From Arctopsyche grandis (Eukaryota; Arthropoda; Insecta; Trichoptera; Hydropsychidae), in assembly GCF_051622035.1 (NCBI RefSeq), contig NC_135365.1, positions 19,239,501 through 19,303,500 of the forward strand: a DNA stretch of 64,000 nucleotides, read 5' to 3'. A model generated the notes under the pieces. That model worked only from the letters and a program-made list of their open reading frames with translations, made no database searches and was not told the DNA's origin. Positions within the stretch are counted from its first letter, which is position 1. Each line of letters begins with the position of its first letter. This document shows positions 12,201-22,407 of the stretch, in pieces. The translations under genes and the position numbers were made by a program.

Positions 12201-12377
12201 GTTAAAGCCGAGTAAGTTGATGATGACATTCAGTACTCTTTCAAGTGTGTAATGCGATTATTTTTACTTTTTTTATGTTACAGAATGTATGAGGAAGCTG
12301 CAAAAATAGCCAAGGAACAAAATGATCAAAGCGCTTTAAGCTTCATACGAAGCAAATTACCAGAAATTCAAAATTAA
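7484..12377 (+). CDS. Vps16A: Vps16, HOPS/CORVET core subunit
   Basis: Vacuolar sorting protein 16, a core subunit of the CORVET and HOPS tethering complexes. It bridges Vps33 to the rest of the complex for endosome, lysosome and autophagosome fusion. I reconstruct 16 exons whose phases all close: 7484-7539, 7622-7811, 7888-8034, 8106-8232, 8316-8440, 9834-10009, 10092-10338, 10409-10662, 10745-10883, 10951-11085, 11161-11322, 11397-11543, 11617-11683, 11760-11937, 12011-12211, 12284-12377. The product is 814 residues (human 839). The N-terminal beta-propeller is marked by SYGGPIALIRD, LFTDSGCIWMG and VPAVVQKIF. The C-terminal helical solenoid is marked by QCIDAAAFEF, VLNAVRDP, LAHWACYK, GDTDLVF and WEELEKFSKFKKSPIGYEPF. 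The start gives MSAILIADWF, close to family N termini. Intron 5 (8441-9833) is swollen by repeats. The 3' end meets golgin-45 tail-to-tail, 424 bp away. Confidence 0.97.
8812..9010 (+). repeat. Diverged fragment of the LTR family found whole at 18921-19729
   Basis: Shares long blocks with 19270-19410 (for example CGTTTCAACAATAAAATCAG, AAACGATCGACTTGGAGTC, GTCTGACCAGCAGCA). It is an old, partial LTR fossil in Vps16 intron 5, clearly more diverged than the solo LTR copy. Confidence 0.6.
9198..9272. repeat. (TA)n microsatellite
   Basis: About 37 uninterrupted TA units in Vps16 intron 5, directly abutting a hAT-like MITE. Confidence 0.95.
9273..9449. mobile_element. hAT-like MITE carrying the fold-back core
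   Basis: Begins CAGTGGCGTG and ends GCCACT, as in the 4173-4327 element. Its interior contains the GCGAGCAG...AACAGG...CTTTTCCTCCCGTAT...GCGCGCGCAC core of the long fold-back family, so the two families share sequence. A poly-C tract lies near the left end. Confidence 0.6.
9478..9590. repeat. Right half of a long fold-back element
   Basis: Reads TACCGTTTACCATGCACCC, then the CTTCCGATATTTGC block, and ends GTGAGGTAAACCCC, as expected for the right arm of the 1688-2087 family. No left arm is attached. Confidence 0.6.
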
Positions 12378-12801
12378 TTAAAATATATTGTATTTATTCA
12401 AAACGATTTTTCCATATTATTTAGTAAATTTATATAAAGATTTTATAAAAAATTTGCACTTATAATTACAAACTAATATTCATATGTATATATGTATATA
12501 TTGGCAATCAACTTTGAGCATATTTTAAATTACAATACATTACCCATACTAATACAAAGTCGATTATGATTTGTAATTCAAAACATATTTAATATTACAA
12601 TTGTAAAAAATATATAACATACAAAAAAAATCATCATTGTTTAATTCAATATGCTTCGAATCAAACACAATAAATACAAAGGTAGAAATAATATTAATGA
12701 AAAAAGTATCAAGTTTTCTAATTTACATATTAGTAAGAAAAAAATACATAATGAGCATGTTTATTATCATGTATCTAAAATTCGACAGCGTCATGCAAAC
12801 G

Positions 12802-15800
12802 TCAGAGAAGTTGAACTTGTCCGTTACAATGTGAGCAACACGCTATATTCGGAGTCATCCCAGTTTTCGTATAAGCATGGTGTACTAAAGCTGATGACGG
12901 GTGATCATTCTTGCCGCTGACTATCAAGGGCTTAGCCAATAACTGAAACCATAATTAATTTTATAAACTATCCATATTATGTATAATATTGTCAGCTTAA
13001 GACTATATATATTAACCTGTTCAGCCAAATTCTCCGCGTCAGTGTTACAAGGCAATTCGTTGAGAGCTGGCGTAAAGTCCCCGAGCTTTTCCACTCCGCT
13101 GCATAAATTTTCCGAAAATTTCAAATTGACAGACGCCAAATCTATGACGTTCGATGATTTTGGATTGCTGAACGCCAAGTTGACCCTGCCGATCGGCATT
13201 TGCTCTGTCACTCCAAATCCGCCCAATTCGTTAAGACTTGTGTAGTGCATTTCTGTCGACGCTAGATTGGTGAGCCAATTTTCGTGAAGACTTTGCAAGT
13301 TTCGATATGTGTGAATGAGAATGTCGCGAACCCTATTTCGCTCTTCCAATATTTGCTTGAGTGCCATTTGTAAATCATCAGTGCGTCGTGTGAAGGAAGA
13401 CTTCCATCCGGCCAATTCTTCTACCATCAAACTACAAAGCAATGTAAAATGTATGTAGTAAAGTTTGTATAGAACTGTATCTGATTTTTTTAAATTAAAG
13501 TATTGATGAAACCTGCTAGCTAGAAATTTGCTTCTCCACACTTCACATTGACCAGCGAGCCATTCTGTTTGTTCCTAAAATAAAAAAAATTCGGATATGA
13601 TCAACCCACTACTTTATCTATGTATTTGAGGAATATAAGGTTACAAAACAAAATTCGATAATTAAACGTTCACACATGCCAGTTATAAGAGCATTTTCGA
13701 TACAAATTGAGCGCAAATGTAGGGAAACTTACACAAGACAAAAGTTCTACTTCCGGTTGTCGGATTTTGTTCAAAATTTTATTTTTACTTTAAATCACTA
13801 TAAATATACACATTAAAATATCAAGAAAATAAAAATTATTTGAAAGGTCAAAATAAAATTGTTTTAAAAAAATTACTACTTCTGGTTTACGAATTCTGAC
13901 CAAAACCTTATCAGCTCTTACAGTTAGTACCATTGATGTATAATATACTAGATCCGCCCTCACGTGTTATACTTGTCTCCCATTTGGCGCATGCAAAATA
14001 CATGTCGCATGCACAGTTTCTCTTAGTACGTAGGTAGGTACCGCTGCGTCATAGGGAAAAAAAAACCCAACTTCCCCGGTAGTTAAACCCCCCGCACCAC
14101 TCAGTTAGTGAAGACAAGATCTCCGATCAAAATAACACGTCTAGGCCCATATAGTGTATTATACATCAATGGTTAGTACATAAAGAATACAAATATAAAC
14201 AGTTTTGACTTTTCTAAGAGGAAAAAACCCTACTTCCGGTTTATTAAATGTAGTGATTTTTTTTTTTTTTTCATCACATTGATACAGGAATTATACTTGA
14301 GTTTTTTCGTGAAGCGCACACACGTTTAAGGGGTCAAAAGAATTAGTGGGAGAAAAATCGAACAGTAAACTGCCACTTTTGATTAACAGGTGCTCACCAA
14401 ATTTTATATATACCTTATTTATTAATTAAGCTTAAACTTCTAGATATGAAATTTTAGTTTAATAAACCAAAAGGTTTCTAAGAAAATCATAAAAAATCTC
14501 GATTCTCTAGAGCAAAAGTACTACTTCCGGTTGAGGTAAAAATATTAAGGTATAAAATTTATAATTTCGGTTTAGGAAAGGATTAGCGGTTTGGGAAATA
14601 ATTGAATTCAAAAACTTAAAAAAAAAGAAGACACCTACATATAAAGAAAAGTACCATTTCTGGTCAACTTAAAAATTTACGTCATATCGATAAGAATTTC
14701 AGTAACCGATACTAATTTTCAGTTCGATAGGACGAATGGTGGAACACATACTAACAGACACACACATTTTTTCTAGATCATGAAAACGTCATCAGTGATC
14801 GATTCTGAGTTCGAATCAGTCAAAATCTCGAGTTCGAATTTTCGCATGATCACAAAACTTCATCTATTGTTACTACGTACATAGATAAAGTAAAAATATT
14901 GTATTTTATATCTAATGTATAATTTCGAAAGAAACTTTGTATGTATGTACCTTTATTTGGAACTATTGGGAAAGTTTATATGACAACGTTTCGATTTTTT
15001 TTTTCGATTCAAATCTATATATATAAAATTGAATGTCTGTGTGTGCCTCGAATAGGCTCCTAAACCACTGAACCGATTACGATGGAACTTTCAGGATTTG
15101 TTGTATGCATGTCCGGGAAGATTACTATGAAAAAAAACGGGAATGAGTGTCATTGCAATGCAATAATTTCAAATGTGTTCGCTGCCTGCGTTTTTCTGAC
15201 AAATGGGAACGGGAACGAGAATTGCATGCGTTATTGTGGCATTGCAACGCATGCCGGGTCCAGCTAGTAAATTTAATAAAAAAACAAATGAGTATTTACT
15301 ATGTATTAGATTCGTCATGTTTAAGCTGTTTATATTACAAATACTGAGCGAAGCCAGGTAAAACAACTAGTATAAAATAAACACTACGATGGTGTGTAAA
15401 TTCGATTCTGATTGGCTGTCGTTAAATATTCAAATAAATTTAATATAATAAAAACAAATCAATGTTTATTATTAGATTCGCCATGTTTAAGAGATTTATA
15501 GTACAAATAGCGAGCGAAGCCGAATGGAACTGCTAGTGAATAATAAATGACGTCTGCAATACCTGATGTGTAGATAAATGCTGAGCAGAATTGATTAAAG
15601 CACTAGCAAGTTGCTGTTTATCTTCCGTCAATGTTTGTACTGTTGTTTCAAGGTCCTCTCCCATCGAAGCCACCAACATTGTCTTCAATTCTTTATTCAC
15701 CTATAATAAAATTAACATGTATTCAACAGCTTCGTAATTAAATACAATTGAATTTTCCATAACATTGACCTGAGCTTGTTGTTTGATTTGATCTTGAAGA

Positions 15801-16616
15801 GTGTCAATTGTATGGCGAAGAGTAACAATTTCTTGCTTCATCTCTTGTCTCTCTCCCTCCCAGTGCGATTTAGAAAAATCAGCCACACTGCTACATGGCT
15901 GTTCGTCTACGGACGGCTTCAATATTCTTTTGCTACTCTTAAATGGAATAGGGTTCGTATCGATCAGCGCTATTTGAGACACGAGAACGTTCAGATCTAA
16001 ATTATTCTTCGATGATTTTTTCTTCGAGGCAGTATTACTTTTTGTCAGCGGTACAATTGGTCTGATGGCTGCTTTGTAAGGTTCATACGGAACAAATTTG
16101 GGTTCCTTGGAATGTGATTTTGGTTTTTTATTTACATAGTGTATTTCTTTGGGCGTGAGGTTGATGAGTATTTCAGCCGGTGGATAAGAAGTTGGACTAT
16201 CGACAACTTGTGGGCTGTTTTGTTTGGTGTTTAATCTGGATTGTGTTCTTGAATTATACGGTGAGCTTTCTTTATTGTCGACTTCATCGTTTTGAGCACT
16301 TTCCATACCATCGCCATCAGTCCGAGTTTTGAAAGAAATTCCTAAACAATAACAAAAACCAAATATAAACTATTGCGACATATCATAACATGTTAAATAT
16401 GAAAATGGTAAAATTAGCGTAATTGTAATGAATAGAAAATATATCTATGTGGCAAATAATAGTTACATTGTCTACGCAAAAAATTAGAAAGTGGGTCAAA
16501 TCTCAGTCTATGTAGTTTTTTTGTTTGTTTTTAAAATAAAACATGCATATATTCGCATAACATTATTTATAAGTATTAAATAAATGATTACTTGAAGAAT
16601 TTAAAGGCCAGTCCAT
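12802..16616 (-). CDS. BLZF1: Golgin-45 (BLZF1) homologue
   Basis: Coiled-coil Golgi protein. In vertebrates golgin-45 binds GRASP55 and Rab2 and helps keep cisternae stacked. Six exons (high to low): 16592-16616, 15770-16341, 15563-15700, 13513-13574, 13017-13431, 12802-12942; all phases agree and give 450 residues (human 400). Family signatures are VNKELKTMLVASMGEDL, QCEVWRSKFLAS followed by MVEEL, and the C-terminal YTKTG...CCSHCNGQVQLL, where human has YTRYEN...CCNHCRGELIAL; this tail is the GRASP-binding end. The middle is predicted coiled coil and the first 150 residues are low complexity and poorly conserved. The tiny first exon encodes only MDWPLNSS; a start at an internal ATG (16306) is the alternative. 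Introns 3 and 4 (13575-15769) hold several nested elements. It faces CstF64 head-to-head. Confidence 0.93.
13590..14880. repeat. Interspersed repeat with ACTTCCGGTT motifs (long copy)
   Basis: Similar along much of its length to 25318-25900: both start ATACCTAAAATAAAT-like or its equivalent, share ACACATRCC, TTTTCGATACAAATTGAG and CTACTTCCGGTTGTCGGATT, and repeat ACTTCCGGTT several times at intervals. No coding capacity was found. Both copies sit in introns of minus-strand genes (golgin-45 and RNF17). This copy carries a MITE insertion at 13931-14171. Family not recognised. Confidence 0.6.
13931..14171. mobile_element. hAT-like MITE with 8-bp duplication and a visible empty site
   Basis: Terminal inverted repeats CATTGATGTATAATATACTA and TAGTGTATTATACATCAATG flank a 241-bp element. 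Direct flanks are GTTAGTAC (13923-13930 and 14172-14179), an 8-bp target duplication. The related host repeat at 25.69-25.71 kb shows the uninterrupted site (AAGTTAGTGCGTAAAGAATA), so the insertion is confirmed from within the window. No transposase is present. Confidence 0.85.
14909..15371 (+). mobile_element. Helentron-like non-autonomous element (outer)
   Basis: Begins ATCTAATGTATAATTTCGAAAG and ends GCGAAGCCAGGTAAAACAACTAGT, termini shared with the element at 50632-50783. Ends in CTAGT as Helitron-related elements of insects often do. A second element (15014-15268) is inserted into it. It has no Rep/helicase. Confidence 0.6.
15014..15268 (+). mobile_element. HINE / Helentron-type element nested in the one above
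   Basis: Starts TCTATATATATAAAATTGAA followed by TGTCTGTGTGTGCC and a TCCTAAACCACTGAACCGAT block, and ends ATGCCGGGTCCAGCTAGT. These are, from memory, the 5' and 3' signatures of small Helentron-derived elements common in insects. It is 255 bp with no coding capacity. Confidence 0.7.
15427..15537 (+). repeat. 3' fragment of a Helentron-like element
   Basis: Contains AATTTAATATAATAAAAACA, TTAGATTCGCCATGTTTAAG and ends GCGAGCGAAGCCGAATGGAA...CTAGT, matching the 3' part of the 14909-15371 element. Confidence 0.5.
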
Positions 16617-17842
16617 GTTGACAATTCGAAGCGCCAGATGAACGAAACGTCAAACGTCAAACCTTCGAGTCACAGTGTTGCCATTAATGTAATTATAAAA
16701 CAAGTCAAAATATTTTTTTTATAATCTCAAAATGTGTTTCAATATTAAACCAGTTTTAGCTTCCTGATACATTAATAAACCAACGCCATTGCAATAATTA
16801 GAGGGTAATGGAAATAGTCGAAATTTTATGAAAATTATTTTCGTAGTTTTAAATGCTAATTACTGCCACTGCCAATTACTTATTGAAATTTAGCTAGTTT
16901 ATTTAATGAAACCCTGAACGTAAAGCTTGAGTATTAGAAAAAAATCTGCCGGGATTGAATTGTACTATTATTTTATATGTTGATTTATTTCAAATCCACA
17001 ACTCTCATTGTATTTTAGATTATTTTATCAACAGCTTGGCTTTTGGGTTACCAAACGTCCAGATTTTTGCGAGAATATCCCAATTTAGTAATTGTAATCC
17101 CACGTCCCAGAATGCAGTCTATAATTTTCGATTTGCAAAGATTTTTTTTTAATCGAACAAATGAGAGACATCATTAACATAATAGCAGTATTTAAATGCT
17201 TCTTAAATAAGAATGGAATTACTGAGAATTTTAAAATGGCGTGCGTGGCAGTTTCAGTTTCCTTTAATTTCAATTTATTCGAAAGAATACAAAAACTAAA
17301 TTTTTTTATACGAACTTTTGATTTTTTACTAGTAATAAAAATTTAACTAATTTTTTTTTAAATAAAATCCTAAATTTTTATCATTCCCCACGCAACATCG
17401 GAAAGAAAAATTTTAGTTTAAGATGACAGTTGAGAGGAAATCATTTGTTACTAAGAAACCGAGATAAATGTTAAAAGAAAATTTAAAAATGTCATGTAGG
17501 GAGTTTCGCCAATTTTTAAAGAATGAAAATGTACATACAGAAAATATTTTGAAACATGTTAAAGGAAATAAAAAATATTCAAAAGATTTTTGTGGGCTCT
17601 TATTGTTTTTGTAAAAAAAAATACGGAAAATTAGCACGTGGTGTGAAAGGATTTAAATAATATATTAAAAATACTTTTTGATGAAAAATCCCGATATGCT
17701 TTTATAAAAACTTGGCAGCCCTGCTTGTCTGCTTCAGTGTTAGTGTGGTATGGTCGGAGTCGTGCGTGTTATTTGTGTTAACGCTTCAGTATTCGGCCGG
17801 CTGTTTACCTGGACGGTTGGTGTCTATTAATCAGCCTTCAAG
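16617..17842. promoter_or_regulatory. Head-to-head intergenic region of golgin-45 and CstF64
   Basis: This spacer of about 1.2 kb must contain the promoters of both divergent genes. It is AT-rich; I cannot point to a TATA box or initiator with confidence. The GC-richer part at 17.72-17.84 kb is probably the CstF64 5' leader. Confidence 0.4.
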
Positions 17843-20563
17843 ATGGACAAAAACAAGGAAAAGGAGGAGCAGAGCATCATGGATAAGTCCATGCGATCAG
17901 TCTTCGGTAATTTAAACATTATAAATTAACTTTCTTCCACTAAAAACCATTCGTTCAAACTTTCGCTGTATAGGTTATGTTCAATCCGATATATTTACTT
18001 TCAGTGGGAAATATTCCTTACGAAGCCACTGAAGAAAAGTTGAAAGACATATTCAGCGAAGTAGGTCCTGTTCTCTCCTTCAAGCTGGTGTTTGATAGGG
18101 AATCCGGGAAGCCAAAAGGATACGGCTTTTGCGAGTACAAAGATCAAGAAACGGCTCTCAGCGCTATGCGAAACTTGAATGGTTTTGAAATTGGCGGACG
18201 CTCTTTAAGAGTGGACAACGCTTGTACGGAAAAATCGCGTATGGAAATGCAAGCCTTGATGCAAGGACCACTTGTCAGTATGATCTCATCTTTTTCTTCG
18301 TAGACTGTTTTTGCATATTTATAACAACAGCTTTTTCCAGGTTGAAAATCCCTACGGAGAAGCTGTAGCGCCAGAAAAGGCCCCACACGTAATCAGCAAA
18401 GCGGTCGCGTCTTTACCTCCAGAACAAATGTTCGAACTCATGAAGCAAATGAAGACATGCATTCAAGTATGATTGTAATTCTTTTATATCAATATACGTA
18501 TATCTCAATTTTTTTAATGCCGACTTATTTTCAGAATAATCCCAATGAAGCTAGAAACATGCTACTACAAAATCCTCAACTTGCTTACGCATTATTGCAA
18601 GCGCAAGTTGTAATGCGCATAATCGATCCAGCTACAGCTGTGGTACTTGGTTTTTTTTAGTTTTCACATTCCGTACACAAACTAAAAATATACTATGAAT
18701 AGCCTTTTTAACATATTTTATTTCAGACGATGCTTCATCCAATGAATCAAGTGCCACCTGTTTTGACGAGCCTCGAAAAAGTTTCCGTCAATATCCAACC
18801 TCCGATTGCTGTATCAAACAATACAGCACCTATTGGAAATATAGCGCCAATTACTCAAGCGCCACCAGCTGTACTACCAGTTGTTACTCAACCTTTCCCA
18901 GGTTTGATTTTATAATATATTGTTGCGTAGGGGTGGGTTCAGGATCCAAATGAAAGGCCCAAGTCGCTTCACAGCATTTATTTAATGATTCAGGAGGTCC
19001 ATACAGATCCAGCGCTCACTCCAGAATAAATTGATATTTATTTATTTATTATATACTTACATATATACCAGGAAGGCTCGACAGGTAAACCCCAATTCGC
19101 CTTCCTGGCCAATTACACACAATGCAGCATTTTTATTACTGAATTCGTTGAATTACTGAAGACACTGAAAACTGGAAATGAACGAGATATCTATGAATTT
19201 TAAATTTGTACATTAATCATACTCAAATAGTGATGATATAGTACGTAGGTAGGAAGGGTTTTAGCCAATTATTAATCGAGGAACCGTTTCAACAATGAAA
19301 TCAGAAAAATTGTCAAACTCTAATAAGAAACGATCGACCTCGAATCACAAATATCAAAGTCTGACCAGCAGCATTACAGATATACTCGGAATAAAATTCT
19401 TTTCAATCGAGATCAACTCACGAGAACGAACCCGGCGCCTCTCGGTGCTAGGCAAAAGCTCAATCACCGAGTCATACTGCTGGCTATAGTCATAGTGTGT
19501 ACCTACGTATAAAGGACAAGTTGCTCACCACAGCTTCCCCCATTCATTTATGTATCTATTGTCTCGGCACATACAGGTTTAAGTGAGTCTCACACACTCG
19601 CACGGATTCTGATAATTCTAGCGGGCACTTACTGAGTCCCATTAGACTAATTCGAGGGTCTCTATTGTTCACCCCCGAATGCAGTTAGACAGCGGATACT
19701 CTTTCTCTCTCTCGTGTTACCACGTTACAATATTAGAAAAACGTCAACTGCATATTACTGTTATCAACAATTTATTACTCTCAAATTTTAGGCTCGGGCA
19801 TACAAGACGTCGATTTGAGATCATTGGATTCGATTCGAATGAACGCTGGTGATCCTAGACTTATGTCTCAGCGTGCAACTGTTCCTGCTCTAGATCAAGA
19901 TATGCGAAGTTTACAACCTCCACCGCCATCTCAAAACGATAAGTAAGTATCAATTCAAGTCTCTAATCCACTTATGAACGTAGTCTCCAATTTATCATAT
20001 AAAATCTGTTGTTTGAACAAGCATATCATTGACTTCGGATATAGTCGAAAGGTAATGAAAATCTAAATGCTGTGCTATAATAGATCATATAAATTAAATT
20101 TATAATTTACGTTTCAGCTTTAGTCGGGATCCTCGCACTACCATGAGTATGCCGTACCCGAGTGATCCTCGACAACGTCCCGCTGATCCCAGACAGGCTG
20201 CTAAAATCCCAGGTTTGTATATTGTGTTCTTTGAGATTTGATGTTGTAGAAAGAATTATTTAATTGTGAAATTAAAATATTTAGGTCCAGTGCCACCTGT
20301 CAGCCAGCCTGCGCATCGTCCTCCGATTACAGGAATACCGACAGGTGCTTCCGATCAAGAGAAGGTAAAAAAAGAGTTTATTTTACATGTTCATTTTATT
20401 ACATTTATATTTTATATCATATTATAAAATGTGTCAATTTCAGGCTGCCCTCATCATGCAAGTGTTGCAGTTATCTGATGAACAAATTGCAATGCTACCA
20501 CCAGAACAGAGAACCAGCATTTTAGTTCTCAAAGAACAAATTGCTAAAAGCACTCAGCGATAA
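17843..20563 (+). CDS. CstF64: Cleavage stimulation factor 64 kDa subunit
   Basis: RNA-binding subunit of CstF. It recognises the GU/U-rich downstream element during pre-mRNA 3'-end cleavage, in the nucleus with CstF77 and CstF50. Nine exons: 17843-17906, 18005-18273, 18341-18466, 18535-18642, 18727-18901, 19792-19942, 20118-20212, 20285-20364, 20444-20563; 395 residues (human 577; the fly protein is nearer this size). The RRM is at about residues 21-98, with RNP motifs VGNIPY and KGYGFCEY and the family signature [10 protein letters not shown]. The hinge domain follows at about 130-190 ([39 protein letters not shown]). A Pro-rich linker leads to the C-terminal three-helix domain ([18 protein letters not shown]) that binds Pcf11. 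The vertebrate MEARA/G repeats are absent. Intron 5 holds a solo LTR. It ends tail-to-tail with the RNF17-like gene. Confidence 0.97.
18921..19729 (+). mobile_element. Solo LTR of a Ty3/Gypsy-like family
   Basis: An 809-bp unit starts TGTTGCGTAGGGG and ends CACGTTACA (TG...CA) and is flanked by ATAT on both sides (18917-18920, 19730-19733), a 4-bp duplication. No internal coding region is attached, so it is a solo LTR fossil inside CstF64 intron 5. A diverged fragment of the same family lies at 8812-9010. Confidence 0.7.
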
Positions 20564-21864
20564 TTCAATTTTGTCTAATTTAAAATGCATATGTCTAATA
20601 TTAATAAATATATTTCAACCAGAAATGGTTTCTTTACAAAAAATTGAATTTTATACTCCTTTCTTTATTCCTTTGGTTTCATATATGTATGTATGTACTA
20701 GCTATATTCCAGAGAAAAAGATCTCGTTTACCGGGAGTTTCCAAACTTATTGTAGTTTGGGTGCTTTTGAGATTGAGAGAAAATGGCAGGCGTTTAAAAA
20801 AAACTATTACAATTGTATGTATGTATTTCGTAGTTTTATTTTGAATTTAAAGATTTTATTTTATTTTTTAACCCTTTTGAGTGCTGAAGTCATTTCTATT
20901 GAAAGCCCGCAAGCTAAAAATTTCGTCCAAATTTCTAATTAGAAATATTTAGAAATCCAATAGAAAGCGGGTATAAAAAATTGTAGTTAAACAAACCCTA
21001 GATAACTGCTGCCGGGGATTCCGAGTTTTGTAAAGGTGTGTTTAGAGTTTATACTCTAATTTAGACAATATAAAATAAAAAAAGGTAGTCTATTAATGAA
21101 TGTATTTTTCCCAAACTAGTTCCATCTTCTTCATCGATATTAAAATGTAATGCTTAGAATTAATAAAAATCGATCGCGTGACATGTATTTGGAAAATACC
21201 AGTATATTAAATAAGTGATGCTTTTTCCAATAATCACCTATTCGGTTCAATATGATTGTTCCCATTTGCAACAAGGGATCGAGCCACAATCTAAAATACT
21301 CTGTGGTTAAGTAATTCTATGGTTATGAATTCAGTTGTAAACAAGTCTTTATAAACGTAGACAAACCAATTGTACGGATTACACAACTAATGTTCAATGC
21401 TAATTGGATAGGCTTAGTAGGTTATATTCTTGTTTATTTTATACATGCAAAATGTTCTACGCACATTGGCGTTCTTCAGGCCCATGGACTTGTCGGCAAA
21501 ACGCCGACTGTTCAGCGTTGTTCAGCATTGAAAAGGTTAATTAAAGAATATAGGTACAATTAGTGCGATTTTGGATTCTACTTGTTAAAGTTCACACACA
21601 TATGTGGAACCAAAATAGGATTTGATTTTGTAGACCTCATTTCAGAAGTCTTTTTTATGGTTAGCTAAATTTTTGTTCATTTTTTCAATGTTCAATTTTT
21701 TTTCATCCTAGGACTACTAGAAAACTTTGAAAAATTATTTATCCAAAACCGTATATTAGGTTTGAATGCTCTTATAGAGTTAATCATTTCAGCCAAATTA
21801 TTGTATTTAATGAAAGCAATTTTTATTTTTCTTACTTTCGATTTTTTTTGTTATTTTAACACCG
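20564..21864. other. Spacer 3' of CstF64, no gene recognised
   Basis: AT-rich sequence including the CstF64 3' UTR. The reading frames near 20.54-20.94 kb run on from the CstF64 end and resemble no family. Confidence 0.4.
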
Positions 21865-22018
21865 AGGCAGGCACAGGTTTGGAAATCCCTATCCTATTCG
21901 TTGGACTGATCATATCAGGTCAGCTCTTGGTTGTTCTGTCACCGATGCACTTCGAAATACCATTTCAAGCGAAGATTGGAGAAGAGTCGTTAACTACCCT
22001 AGCTCATGGAGGTCATGA
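21865..22018 (+). mobile_element. 3' end of a LINE (non-LTR retrotransposon)
   Basis: One plus-strand frame reads RWTDHIRSALGCSVTDALRN, then SSEDWRRVVNYPSSWRS and a stop at 22016-22018. This resembles the extreme C terminus of reverse-transcriptase ORFs of insect LINEs. It is a 5'-truncated fragment of about 150 bp; clade uncertain. Confidence 0.65.
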
Positions 22019-22049
22019 TCTGAAGATTATGACCTCCATGAGCTAGGGT
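21996..22049. repeat. Perfect 21-bp hairpin at the LINE end
   Basis: ACCCTAGCTCATGGAGGTCAT (21996-22016) is repeated exactly in reverse complement at 22029-22049, separated by 12 bases. The left arm is the last codons of the LINE frame; the right arm is an inverted copy of the same bases. Confidence 0.85.
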
Positions 22050-22407
22050 GGTTGTTTTTTGAATATTGATCCTGGCATGAAATAATCTAGCCACCGATAA
22101 TTTGGTCTGCCAGTTTATCACATACCATCAGACTTATCACTAAATATCGTAATGGAAAATGGAGCCATTGTTGATTTACCTAGTAGGAAAAAATATCTCA
22201 GTTCCACTGAAAAAAGTTCAGGTGCGCAGGAAATATAATTAGAAATTTCTTCCACAGAAATAGTGTAACAATTGTATCTTTTGAAAAATGGAGAGTTTAA
22301 ATCAATAAAAATACGTTCTTATTAATCAATAAAAATTTATTACATAAGTAAGTATAATATTACGTACAAAAGAAATATTAAATTCTTATAAAAAAGTGAA
22401 AAAAGCA

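Noticed and set aside
20541-20942. 133-codon frame overlapping the CstF64 end
   Set aside because: Different frame from CstF64, runs into its 3' UTR, and resembles nothing known.
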